A stretch of DNA of 64,000 bases from Xenopus tropicalis (Eukaryota > Chordata > Amphibia > Anura > Pipidae), in NCBI RefSeq assembly GCF_000004195.4, contig NC_030679.2:149779040-149843039 (forward strand). Direction: 5' to 3'. This document shows, one piece after another, positions 10,379-20,122 of this stretch (position 1 is its first letter; every line of letters starts with the position of its first letter). The notes beneath the pieces were generated by a model that saw nothing but the letters and a program-made list of their open reading frames with translations, was not told the DNA's origin and ran no database searches. The translations under genes were made by a program, and so were the position numbers.

Positions 10379-11311
10379 ATGAACCAGACAACGGTCACTG
10401 AGATTCTCCTCTTGGGATTCCAAAATCTCCACAACTTCAGGATTCCGTTCTTCTCTATGATCCTCCTGATTTATATCCTGACGTTCTGTGCCAACGTCCT
10501 CATCTTAGTGTTGGTGTCAGTCAGCCGCAATCTCCAGTCCCCCATGTACTTCTTCCTCCAGCAGCTGTCTATATGTGACCTCCTGCAAACCACAACTATT
10601 GTACCCATCATGCTCCAAACCATAATTAAGGGAAGAGCCACCATAACGATTGGATGGTGTTTTACCCAATGGTATCTTTTTGATGGTTCGGAAACGTGGG
10701 AGTGTTTACTTCTAACAGCAATGTCCTTTGACAGATATGTTGCCATCTGTAACCCACTGCATTACTCTTCTATTATAGACCACAAGGTTTGTGTCAAGTT
10801 AGTTATTTTGTTATGGCTAACTGGATTTGGTGTTTCCCTGGTAATCTCATCTAGCATAGGTACCCTTGTGTTCTGCAAGCAAACTACCATTAACCATTTC
10901 TTCTGTGATTTTGCTCCTCTTTTGGAGCTTTCCTGCTCTGACTCCAACTTTGTGCATATAGAAGCAGCTTTATTGTCCATCCCTACGCTTATTACTCCAT
11001 TTATAATTGTCATTATATCCTATATCTGTATTGCCCGTGCAATCCTAAAGATAGTGTCCAATATCGGGAGACAAAAAGCCTTCTCCACCTGCAGCTCCCA
11101 CTTGGCCGTGGTCTCCATATTTTATGGGACTCTCATTGGTATTTATGTGGTTCCCAATCAAGGTCAATCAGTGACCAAAAGCAAAGTTATATCTCTATTA
11201 TACACTGTTGTTACTCCACTACTTAACCCCATTATTTATACTTTGAGAAATAAAGATATTAAAGACGCAGGCAAAAAAGTTTTGGACATATGGGCTACAC
11301 ACATTTACTAA
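10379..11311 (+). CDS. Olfactory receptor, 310 aa
   Basis: Intact intronless OR related to the one at 2699. Landmarks: N-terminal glycosylation site NQT (2-4), LLLGFQNL, QSPMYFFLQQLSICD after TM1 (53-67), GWC with the TM3 cysteine at 94, MSFDRYVAIC at 115-124 (F replaces the usual Y), KAFSTCSSHL in TM6 and NPIIYTLRN in TM7. The first ATG in this context is actually at 10374, where ATG GGA TGA forms a two-codon upstream frame overlapping the OR start at 10379. A good 3' splice-site candidate (TTTTTCTTTTTACATAGACAG, AG at 10369-10370) sits four bases before that. The start is supported by homology of MNQTTVTEI to other OR N-termini. The 5' end is partly duplicated immediately upstream. Confidence 0.93.
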   Translation: MNQTTVTEILLLGFQNLHNFRIPFFSMILLIYILTFCANVLILVLVSVSRNLQSPMYFFLQQLSICDLLQTTTIVPIMLQTIIKGRATITIGWCFTQWYLFDGSETWECLLLTAMSFDRYVAICNPLHYSSIIDHKVCVKLVILLWLTGFGVSLVISSSIGTLVFCKQTTINHFFCDFAPLLELSCSDSNFVHIEAALLSIPTLITPFIIVIISYICIARAILKIVSNIGRQKAFSTCSSHLAVVSIFYGTLIGIYVVPNQGQSVTKSKVISLLYTVVTPLLNPIIYTLRNKDIKDAGKKVLDIWATHIY

Positions 11312-11582
11312 CGAACTTGGTGAATTCTTTCCAATAATATATTATTATAAAAGGAACAACAATGTTGCCATTCTCACTGAGCCCCATGCACACAAGCTGG
11401 CTGTCTCATCCATATAAAATAATTATTTAACCAATGCTCTGCCCCGCCACAAAAGGAATGAGTTGAACTAGTCACCTGACTGCCCAGGGGTAGGTGTATT
11501 TGCCTGGAAACAATTGTACATGCAAATATCAAGACATGAAAACTATCATTTGATTTAATATTGAAACTTCAATTCTCTATGG

Positions 11583-11856
11583 CATTGATCCCCAGCCAGT
11601 GTCTCAGGGGCAACATGTTGCTCCCCAACCCCTTGGGCTCTCAGTGCCCCCAAACCAGGGAGTTATTTTTGAATTCCTGACTTGGGGGCAAATTTTGGTT
11701 GAATAAAAACAAGACTTACTACAATATAAAGCCCCTGTAAGCTGATAGGGTGCATAGAGGCCCCTAATAGCCAATCACAGCCCTTATTTGGCTCCTCCAT
11801 GAACTTTTATGGTGCTTGTGTTGCTCTCCAAGTCTTTTTCCATTTGACTGAGGCTC
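11583..11856 (+). mobile_element. Non-autonomous DNA transposon fragment (GATCCCCAGCCAGTG type)
   Basis: Contains the words GCAACATGTTGCTCCCCAAC, TTTTTGAATTCCTGACTTGG and AGCCAATCACAGCCCTTATT, which I recognise as a common frog interspersed element, probably hAT-like. It ends near TTTTTCCATTTGACTGAGGC, where the matching inverted end is degraded. Confidence 0.55.
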
Positions 11857-11928
11857 ACAAGGTGAAAGTGAGACTCAAGCAGAAAAAGTGAGAGGTTAAT
11901 TGGAGAAGCTGGAGAAACTGTCTACATC

Positions 11929-12047
11929 AAAAAATGCGCGGTCAAGTCAAAAAAAGTTGAAGAAGAATTTTTTGTCATTTTGCAAATTTTTCTGTATTTT
12001 CGCAAGTCTTCCGACAAACCGAAATGGGACATATTTGCTATAACTAT
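11929..12047 (+). mobile_element. Short inverted-repeat transposon (TAGTGATG family), degraded
   Basis: Family words GCGGTCAAGTCAAAAAAAG and CCGAAATGGGACATATTTGC are present, but the terminal CATCACTA is mutated to TATAACTA and the left end is missing. Confidence 0.5.
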
Positions 12048-12237
12048 TAATTTATACTCCGTGCAAGTCTCCGAGGCAAGATATTAGCTCCATAGCTAGC
12101 AATTCTACACTACATTGCTCCATAATGCATTATTATTTCAAAGATTGGCCTGTTTTTCTATACCATCTTTTTAACTCTTATTAAAATCAAGTATTGATTG
12201 AGAAAGATATATTAAACCAGGGTGTTATATATACAAA

Positions 12238-13179
12238 TGTAGGGATCTCCAAAATTGGGCCCCTAGGATGGTTACCCCCAGGATAGACCCCAAGGGTGGG
12301 TGGTACAACACCTTGGGTGGGTTGGCACTTAAATAGTTAACAGGGAGTAGCTCCCTGTAGTTCAGGGTTATGGCCACAGGGTGGTACACTTAGTATATAA
12401 GGCTGTGCAGCAATGTGCTGCCAGGTCTTCCTGCCTGGGACCCCTCTGGCTAGAGGCTAGTGACAGGCCAGGGTCTAGTGAGAGAGTTAACTGTTATAGA
12501 CCGCTCTAGGAGTGGCAGATAGGTTATTTAGCTGGGCAGCTTGGCCCCAACAGGAGCTTTTATGAGATTAAGATCTCCCAGCACTCATTGCTGGAGTCAG
12601 GGAACTAAGTGGAAGGAATAGGAGGTTTGCCTAACCCAAAGGGGGCAGCCGGTGGATATTACCGGGGTGAGGTCTCAAGGGGGTGTCCGCTTGGCGGGAG
12701 TACCGGGAAGTGCCCTAGAGAGGGGCTTCTGGCGAGAAGTAACGGAGGGAACCCCAAAAGAGGGTCGCCTGGCCGGGGTATTGCTGGTATCCCAGGAGAG
12801 AGGGTCTCCTAAGGAAAGAGAGTGTTCCTTGAGTGTTTGTGACTTATGCAACTCCTGTCTGTCAAGCTACAATAAAAGACATCACTTGGTTCATCATAAC
12901 ATCTGAGTGCAGTGTCTTACTATCTGGAGGATCAACTCTGCCTGGTAAGAATCTACCCCAAAGGGAGGGGGCAAGGTGCCAGGAGGGCTGGGAGTCCCCA
13001 AGTATAAGTATAATATGAAGTTCTCAGGAGGGGAGTTACAGTTCAGTCTGTCCCTATACTGGGTGGAGGCACGCCAAATAGTACAGCAACATCTGTTCCC
13101 CATAGTAAGCGGGGCTCAGGATCCTGTTAGCGCCACTAGATCTCAGCAGGTAGCAGCACATTCTCTAAAGTGGGCTACA
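12238..13179 (+). mobile_element. Solo LTR, 942 bp, 4-bp target duplication
   Basis: Begins TGTAGGGATC and ends GGGCTACA, the TG...CA form of an LTR. It is flanked by CAAA on both sides (12234-12237 and 13180-13183). Internal signals are in LTR order: a TATA box (TATATAAGG near 12395) and a polyadenylation signal (CAATAAAAG near 12871). A related LTR lies at 23136-24169 with the same edges and many shared words (AGTTAACAGGG, TATGGCCACAGGGTGGT, AAAGTGGGCTACA). There is no internal region, so it is a recombined solo LTR. The short frames within it are not coding. Confidence 0.87.
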
Positions 13180-14036
13180 CAAATATTTATTTTTTTTTGA
13201 TATATTTGTATTAGTAATAAAGCTTTGAAAACTAAGCAATTTGTTGGTGTGTGTGTAAGTAAACCGGATGCAAACTGAGGCTAATATTTTCAGTTACTGG
13301 GCTGGTTTTTGTATTTATTGTTTGTACATTTATTTATTGATTATGATCAATCACATGACACAGTAAGAAGCATATTTATCAAAAGGTGAAAATAAAGGTC
13401 TCTGATGGGGTCTTCCATAAAACATATAATTTCATGGGATCAAATGGCCAAAACCGAGTTCATCATTTTGATGAATGTGCCGCTAAAGGTCCTATTTTGA
13501 CCCTACATTTTATAAAAACTTCAGCAGTATGATGGTTCCATGACCGATGCACCCTAAAATTGAGACTTTGATGGCAGGATGTTGATATCTGGGCCTCCCT
13601 TTAGTAGTAAAAGACGTTTTTTTTTTTTAAAGGTTTGAGATTGCCATGATGGCTTTCAGGAAACATTGTCCCAGTTGCGTCTCAGTCTACTGTCGTCCCA
13701 TACATACTGTATGTACTCTGAGAACATACGCAATGCCTGAAAAATTTACTACCATGTTGAAAAAAACGAGGTCGCGGTCACATGAAAAAAGACATGTTCG
13801 ACAAAAAAGTTGTGCAATAAACACGTTTCCCAAATTTTCATTTTGCAAATTTTCCGGCCAAGCGAAATGGGACAGATTAGCTCATCCAGAGTCAAAGGTA
13901 TTGTGAATGTTACTGACAGTGTCCGCTAAATGCTCCTATGGCACATTTTTAGAGCCTACTGGTGCCCCTGCCTATCGTATCGGCTCCTTTAGAAAGAACA
14001 GTATCGATTTAATCGAGCCATTGGTTAAAATTACTG
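13180..14036. other. Intergenic with one degraded inverted-repeat transposon
   Basis: About 13760-13886 holds a decayed TAGTGATG-family copy (GTCGCGGTCACATG, AGCGAAATGGGACAGATTAG). The rest shows no recognised feature. Confidence 0.5.
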
Positions 14037-14312
14037 TAGTGATGAGCGAATCTGTCCCATTTCACTTCCCCTAAAAATTAGCAAAATAACAGGAAAATTT
14101 ACGAAATGCTCGAAAATTCGCGAATCGTGTTTGTCACGCAACTTTTTTTTGTTGAACTTTTTATTTTTTAATGCATCCCTATTTTGACGCATCCCTAACT
14201 TTTTTTTGAAGCGTCACAGATTTTTTTGGGGGGCGAATTTTGGCAGAAGTTTCACTAAACAATTCACCAATGGTGAAATACGGAAATTCTCTGTGAATCC
14301 ATGCCTGGCTCA
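14037..14312 (-). mobile_element. Short inverted-repeat transposon (TAGTGATG family)
   Basis: Left edge TAGTGATGAGCGAATCTGTC. The body continues to GTGAATCCATGCCTGG, where the copy stops about 20 bp short of the full terminal repeat seen at 22074. Orientation is opposite to the copy at 22074. Confidence 0.7.
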
Positions 14313-14749
14313 CCACCAGTAAAATCCAATTTAGTTTGGTGTTCTGGATTATTCCAAATGATATCTGCAATAGCAGGAAGTAAAGGAAGTCCTGCAAAGA
14401 AACTGCATTATTTTCTGAACTGCCAGGCCACACTGACATAATAAAACTTGATATAGTAACTGACCCACAGGTGCAGGTCTATCCTAAAGAAGCCCAGGTC
14501 CATGTCCATCCCAGAAGTCCATAGACAAGCTATTTCAAAAGTTGGGGATAATGTTGTGTATAATTTGATTACTAACTCAAAAGCCTGATGAATTATTGGG
14601 CTTCTGAAATGCTTTCCTCACACTAAATGATGTATCAGAACTCGATGTATACCTTGTGCCAAGGGTAGAGGAACTAATTGAAATAGGAGGCTGTGCCAGG
14701 TATGTACCAATGCTTCATCTTAATAAGAGTTTCAAGGTTTGTGAACGTT

Positions 14750-15147
14750 CAGTTACTGTGGAAATGCAAGCAGATGGGAGCCTATATACTGGACGAGACA
14801 GGAAGCCATGATGAGGTGAACGCAAGGTTTTAATAAAGACAGAATAACAAAGCAGAAACAAGCAAAACAATTGCAAAGTGATCAAATATGCAGGTAGTGA
14901 TAGGGGCAATAAGCAGGCAGAGACTAAATGACCAAGCAAAGAGCAATGGCCAGGGGCAGGCTTATAAAAGGTCATAATAGAGTAATTCACCACACATGAG
15001 GATAACAAGATGGGTGGAGAAAAGGAAGCAGGAGGCAGGAATACATGAGGTTCCTCAGCAGCACTAAGGCCCTCCAGTGGCTCAGCTGGAAAGTGCAACA
15101 TCACTTTAACTCACAATCGAGGGTTTGATTCCCAGTAAGTCCTGACT
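14750..15147 (-). mobile_element. LTR remnant (TGTCAGGA family) with tRNA-like segment
   Basis: Read on the minus strand this resembles the start of the LTRs at 28661-29627 and 32979-33615: a TCAGGACTTACTGGG edge, a TATA box (TTTTATAAGCC near 14962) and a poly(A)-type signal (TTATTAAAA near 14830). The outer 70 bp, read on the plus strand, look like a tRNA gene: A box TGGCTCAGCTGG at 15078-15089 and B box GGTTTGATTCC at 15122-15132. The other boundary was not found. Confidence 0.55.
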
Positions 15148-15769
15148 GTCAAATTCCCCTTACTGATGATACAAAAAAAGAATACAACATTTCCTAACCC
15201 TGGGGTCCCTGCCACATGTCTCTGCTCATCTGAACATTATTGTCATAAATTGCAAACAAATCTATTCCATCAGATTCTAAACCAAAAGAGTGTGCCATAG
15301 GCCTGGGCGAAGCCTATTATCCTGGGTACACCATTGGAAGAGGGGTCATAAAAACCCTGTTAAATAGGGTAGAGGCAATTCAAGCCTGATGACAACCTGT
15401 ACGGAATAAACAGGGCAGAGCATTGTTTGATATTGTGGGATATTATAGAAAGTTATACAAACACAATTGTAAAACCTTTGGGAAAAAAAGAAATGGAATT
15501 CAGAAGGTGAAATAAAAAGTATTTCAGCCATTAGGCCAGATTCAAATCAATGAGAAAACGTTATTTTCTGGTTTATTGAACAAAAACTTTTAAACACTTC
15601 TCTTAATTCAGTTCCAGTTTTTTTCCCATGTCTTTCAATAGAATGTTCATGTAATAAACAGTGAAATACGTTTTTTTTTTTCATTGAATTTTCTGGGAAA
15701 ATCTTGGAATTGAATTAGGAGATTTTCTCATCCAATTGAATCTGTGTGATGACCTGACCTTAACATAAC
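15148..15769. other. Intergenic, no recognised gene
   Basis: AT-rich sequence with words typical of decayed frog repeats. No coding motif was seen in the short frames. Confidence 0.4.
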
Positions 15770-15849
15770 ATAGTAACACAGTAAGTTAGGTTGAAGAAAG
15801 ACGTATGTCCATCATGTTCAACCATAATGCCTATATATAACCTGCCTAG

Positions 15850-16180
15850 TACAGGTATAGGACCCATTATCCAGAATGCTCGGGACCAAGGGTATTCCGG
15901 ATAAGGGGTCTTTCCATAATTTGGATCTCCATACCTTAAGTCTACTAAAAAATCAATAAAACATTAATTAAACCCAATAGGATTGTTTTGCATCCAATAA
16001 GGATTATTTATACCTTAGTTGGGATCAATTACAAGGTTCTGTTTTATTATTACAGAGAAAAAGGAAATAAGTTTTAAAATTCTGAATTATTTGATTAAAT
16101 GGAGTCTATGAGAGATGGGCTTTCCATAATTCGGAGCTTTCTGGATAACGGGTTTCCGGATAAGGGATCCCATACCTGTA
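15850..16180 (+). mobile_element. Short inverted-repeat transposon (CAGGTAT family), single-unit form
   Basis: 331 bp bounded by imperfect inverted ends TACAGGTATAGGACCCATTA and GGGATCCCATACCTGTA. The interior contains one copy of the 112-bp unit (CCTTAGTTGGGATCAATTAC...TTTTATTATTACAGAG) that is amplified at 5030-6440 and 60760-62640. This is therefore the un-expanded form of the array-bearing element. Confidence 0.85.
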
Positions 16181-16700
16181 GTTCTAGATGAGCCAGAGGA
16201 AGGCGAAAAACTCCATCTGAAGCCTCTCTAATTTGCCACAGAGGGGAAAAAAATCCTTCCTGAATTAAGAAATAATTGTTTGTACAAATAGATGCCCCTA
16301 ATATATGAGCGGCTGCACTGCCACAGGTGATTGTTTAGTAACCCCTAGTTGTGTTTTTTTTAGCAGATAATGACCCAATGATAGCATTGTTTAAAAGAAG
16401 TGTCTTGCTATTGAGTGAGTCTTTGCATTACTATAATCATTTATGCTGGGGCCCCACTTAAAGCTAATTACATACCATGTCCCACTCACCTAGATGACCC
16501 AAGCTAAAGAAAGGAATCAACAAGGTAACAAGGTGGTTCCATTCGTCACAAAATTTCAACTTCATAGTTGAGCACAGGGCAGGAAAGTGGCAACAGAGAG
16601 CCAATGGCCTATGAAGGGTCCACTATCTGGTGACTAAATATTTTTGACTAAACAGGCTCCAACAGAGAAATGTGACATTGAAGCTGGGGAGACTCTAGAC

Positions 16701-16868
16701 CAGTGGTTCTCAACCTTCCTAATGCCGCACCCCTTTAATACAGTTCCTCATATTGTGGTGACCCCCAACCATAAAATTATTCCTAAGATCATCGGAAATA
16801 TGTGTTTTCCGATAGTCTTAGATGACCCCTGTGAAAGGGTCGTTCGACCCCCAGGTTGAGAACCGCTG
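16701..16868 (+). mobile_element. SPIN (Space Invaders) hAT transposon, internally deleted
   Basis: 168 bp with the SPIN-type ends CAGTGGTTCTCAACCTTCC and GGTTGAGAACCGCTG. The subterminal words GTGGTGACCCCCAACCATAA and GTGAAAGGGTCGTTCGACCC are also characteristic of that family as I recall it. The 8-bp flanks CTCTAGAC (16693-16700) and CTCTAGAG (16869-16876) differ at one base and fit the nnnTAnnn target duplications of these hAT elements. The middle is deleted, so it codes for nothing. Identification rests on remembered family sequence. Confidence 0.88.
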
Positions 16869-16994
16869 CTCTAGAGACAGTCCCAGATTGCTCTATGAGA
16901 AATCAGTACAGGCTTGGGCATTGATGAGTTGTCATTTGTGTAAAAGTGGAGGGGCTGTGAGTAATCTCTCAGTTCAGGAAGTTGAACATGATTG

Positions 16995-17945
16995 TTAGTG
17001 CACATAAAAAAGCTTCTTAAGAAGGTTCCACATACTTTTTAGAAGAGCGCCTTTTATCTCATTGTTTCTCAGGCTGTATATAATTGGATTCAAAAATGGT
17101 GTTCCAGCTGTGTATAGAAGAGAGAGTGTCTTCTTCATATTGAATCCATGTCCTGTGGATGGTACCATGTAAATTATTATCAAAGTCCCATAGAACATAC
17201 ATACAGCAATTAAATGGGAGCTGCAAGTGGAGAAGGCTTTGTGTCTTCCTTCAGTAGAGGAGATCCTGAGAATGGCAAGGCCAATGGAAACATAAGTGTA
17301 AATAATGAAGCAAAAAGGGAGCAGAACAACAGGTATGCCCAGAATAATATCAGTTAGTTCCAAAACTTTAGAGTCTGAGCAGGAAAGTTCAAGAAGAGGG
17401 GCAAAATCACAAAAATAATGATCTATAACAAAAGGCTCACAGAACTGAAGATGAGATATTAGAAGACCTAATACCAAAGTCAACATAATGGCTAAACCCC
17501 AAGAAAAAAAACTCAGATAGACACGATGTATGAAATCCATAATGGAGGCATAATGAAGTGGGTAGCAGATGGCCAGATATCGGTCATAGGACATGGCTGT
17601 GAGGATAAAACACTCAGAAAATTCTGAAATTCCACAAAAGAAAAGCTGTGTGATACAACCAGTAGCAGATATTGTGCCGCCTCCATTCAGTAATAATCTG
17701 AGCAAATTCGGAGTAATATTGGTACTGAGCAAAACATCAGCCAGAGACAGCTGGGAGAGAAGGGCGTACATGGGAGATCTCAGGGCTGAGACTGTTACCA
17801 CTAATATGATTATAAGAACATTTCCAACTAATGTCAAAATATAAATCCAGAGAAACAGAACAAAGAGAAACTCATTGATTATCTGAGAGTTCTGAAATCC
17901 CAAGAGAAGGAAAGATATACCTGATGTCTGATTCACCTTATGCAT
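16995..17945 (-). CDS. Olfactory receptor D, 316 aa
   Basis: Intact intronless OR of the MHKVNQTSG subfamily, shared with the genes at 30763, 37895 and 52907. Landmarks: N-glycosylation NQT (5-7), GN at 41-42 in TM1, LRSPMYALLSQLSLAD (55-70), TM3 cysteine at 97, MSYDRYLAIC (118-127), HYFCDFAPLLELSCSD in the second extracellular loop, RHKAFSTCSSHL in TM6 and NPIIYSLRN in TM7. It has a basic C-terminal tail (NLLKKLFYVH) about 11 residues longer than in its three relatives. The frame extends three codons upstream to a TTG; the ATG at 17945 aligns with the starts of the other three genes. The TATA/EBF-like block of this subfamily lies about 1.3 kb upstream here, against about 0.4 kb in the others. 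Confidence 0.93.
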   Translation of the reverse strand: MHKVNQTSGISFLLLGFQNSQIINEFLFVLFLWIYILTLVGNVLIIILVVTVSALRSPMYALLSQLSLADVLLSTNITPNLLRLLLNGGGTISATGCITQLFFCGISEFSECFILTAMSYDRYLAICYPLHYASIMDFIHRVYLSFFSWGLAIMLTLVLGLLISHLQFCEPFVIDHYFCDFAPLLELSCSDSKVLELTDIILGIPVVLLPFCFIIYTYVSIGLAILRISSTEGRHKAFSTCSSHLIAVCMFYGTLIIIYMVPSTGHGFNMKKTLSLLYTAGTPFLNPIIYSLRNNEIKGALLKSMWNLLKKLFYVH

Positions 17946-19130
17946 TGCCTGCAACCACAGAAATTAGATAAAAATACTCTGTAAATCAGGGATAGTTACC
18001 CCCCTACACTCCAGATGCAGTACTAAAGCTCCAGCATTACTAATTTATAGACATAAAAAAGGCAAAGATGAATTGTGCCCCAAGTCCAGCCGATAATCCT
18101 CTCGGTTACTGAGCACATAATAAAGATAAAGACGGACAAGAATCCCAGAGTAGAATCATTTAGTTTCATAACAAGTTCTACAAAATAGTTGTTGAAAAAT
18201 CAAATGTCGATATATATAATTTTTGAAGGGATTCTTTTATACATAGAAATAGACACCTTTCTCAGGTCAAATCTATTAAAAATAGTTACAAACAGTTTAT
18301 TAGCAATGTATAATCTACAGTATCTGTTTATGTGTGCTACAAAGGCAATTATGGAACTCCAGTAAAAATATTTTTAATGAAGAATTCTGCCTGAAGAATG
18401 GCTCGTTGAGTGGCTGCTCTTCGATGTTCTCACCTAGCTGAAGGCTCACCTTGGTGCGATGGAGCCTTTCTTCTTTTGTGGTGAGTTGTTGGACACATCC
18501 TACAATTTTGGAGATTTAGTTTACCCTGTATTGTGTAGTACCTACTGCTTGTTGGATTAGTAGGTTATGAGGCTTCTCAAGTAGCCAACTGAGAAAGAAT
18601 AAATCAATGCAGGAAGCAGATGTGAGTCATGGTAGAATCCATTACTGTTTTCCCAGTGTTGGAATTGGAGACCTGTACAATACTTTTAGCAGTGCTTGTT
18701 CATTGCATTGATGTTGATGATTTAGAAAATTATTAGAGCTCAGTGTTGGTAGTGAGGGCTGCAGGGCACATGTTCCACCCCAAGATCGTTGTATTGCTGA
18801 GCTGCACCCTAATATCTGATTGTTGGAAGTTGTTCATTGCACAACAAGGACATTGTTATCTAGTGATGTTTAAATTGTTTTGAAATTCCCCTAATATGTT
18901 TTTGGGGATATAAAGTAATCACTACCTGTTGTATTGTAGGTGGACTGGTGGCCATGCAGAATAGATATCAATGTGTTTCCCTACTGTTCCTGTTCCAGCC
19001 ACGTTTGCTCCACCTTAGTAAAAAAGTTGAAAATCCAGAAAATTCATCAGCAGCTGTTGGTGCCTATATACTTGGTGAATGTGTGCATTGGGTGGCTGTG
19101 CAGATCAGTTGGGTTACACTAATCATATTA
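17946..19130. other. Upstream region of OR D, no recognised gene
   Basis: It does not align with the 0.4-kb leaders of OR A, B and C, so either this gene has an extra segment between promoter block and start or the others lost one. Small frames near 18940-19133 carry no motif. Confidence 0.4.
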
Positions 19131-19189
19131 TAACAGAAACTTGCCTTTGAAGCTTGTTGGAAACTGCAAATGGGAAAGGAAAGAATCCT

Positions 19190-19380
19190 GTAGGGTGAGC
19201 AGTGCCATTGAGCAAAGAGCAGCCATAACTCTATACTGCATGGATAAGGGAAGCCATTTGGCATTACAGAGATGGGGTTTTTATACCTTTGGAAAGGAAC
19301 ATAACAGCCATTTTGTAACTATCCCCTGGGCCGTGTATAACACAGAGACTTATTGGAAGGTCCCAGGAGGATAAGGAGAT
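19190..19380 (-). promoter_or_regulatory. Candidate promoter block of OR D
   Basis: Nearly the same block as at 31975, 39126 and 54095. On the minus strand it carries TATAAAAA (19285 to 19278). Upstream of that is a TCCCCTGGGC word (19322-19331) close to the EBF/Olf-1 consensus TCCCNNGGGA. The second EBF-like word of the other copies is altered here (TCCCAGGAGG at 19361-19370). Start-site position and use are inferred. Confidence 0.55.
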
Positions 19381-19499
19381 GTTAATTATGAACAGCAATT
19401 TCTTCCAATGTTCAGAAGATATTTATTTATATTGACTCCTAAAGCAAATGGCAAGAACAATTTTGTTTGTGTACCCCATTCGCACCAAATGCACTTCGT

Positions 19500-20122
19500 A
19501 TTTTAATTTACACATCAAATATTTAGCCCATTTTAGCAGTCATTAGTGTCTAAAATAGGAAAAACAAGAGTATCGTAAACATCTTTTTTTGTTTGAAAAT
19601 GTTCCTGATATGCTCCTCTCCACTTGCCACTGTTATGGCCGGGCAGAAGGCTCATTATTCAGAGGCCCCAGGTTCCAGTGCCATAAGAATTGGTCACATT
19701 TGTTTAGCAAGTGAGCCAATGCTAGTTATTTAAGCAGGCAATGTGTTGCTATTCTGTTCTGCAGTGTGCTGAGCTCTGATTATTTGCTTGCCTGAAGCCA
19801 GTAGCCATAATAGATGTAGGTCAAAGGGCTAGCAGGCTGCTTCTGTGTAAATATCTGCTATTGGGCTCGCGGGCTGCAGTCTAATAATTAGCAGTCACTA
19901 ATATGGGATGTTAGGGCTCTAGCTCTGAATGCCTATTATGCATTTATCCAATGGCCCTGGGATAAGGTGCTGCTGAATCTATCAAGCAAGAAAATGTATT
20001 AATTTCATATGGCAGTGTTTCTCCCCATGGTAGGAATGTTTTATCCAAGGTCAAACCTATTGCCTCCTGTACACACAGCAGCATTTTCTTATGTCTGCCT
20101 CATATACTTATTTATTGATTAG
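19500..20122. other. Decayed flank of the OR subfamily duplicate
   Basis: The words CTGTTATG and GAGGCCCCAGGTTCCAGTGCC near 19630-19683 match the flank of OR A at about 32930-32975. The D duplicate therefore extended at least this far. Beyond about 19690 no similarity was noticed. Confidence 0.5.

Noticed and set aside
17593..17844. Plus-strand frames antisense to OR genes (also at 31385, 38517 and 53529)
   Set aside because: Shadows of the conserved OR coding sequence on the other strand.
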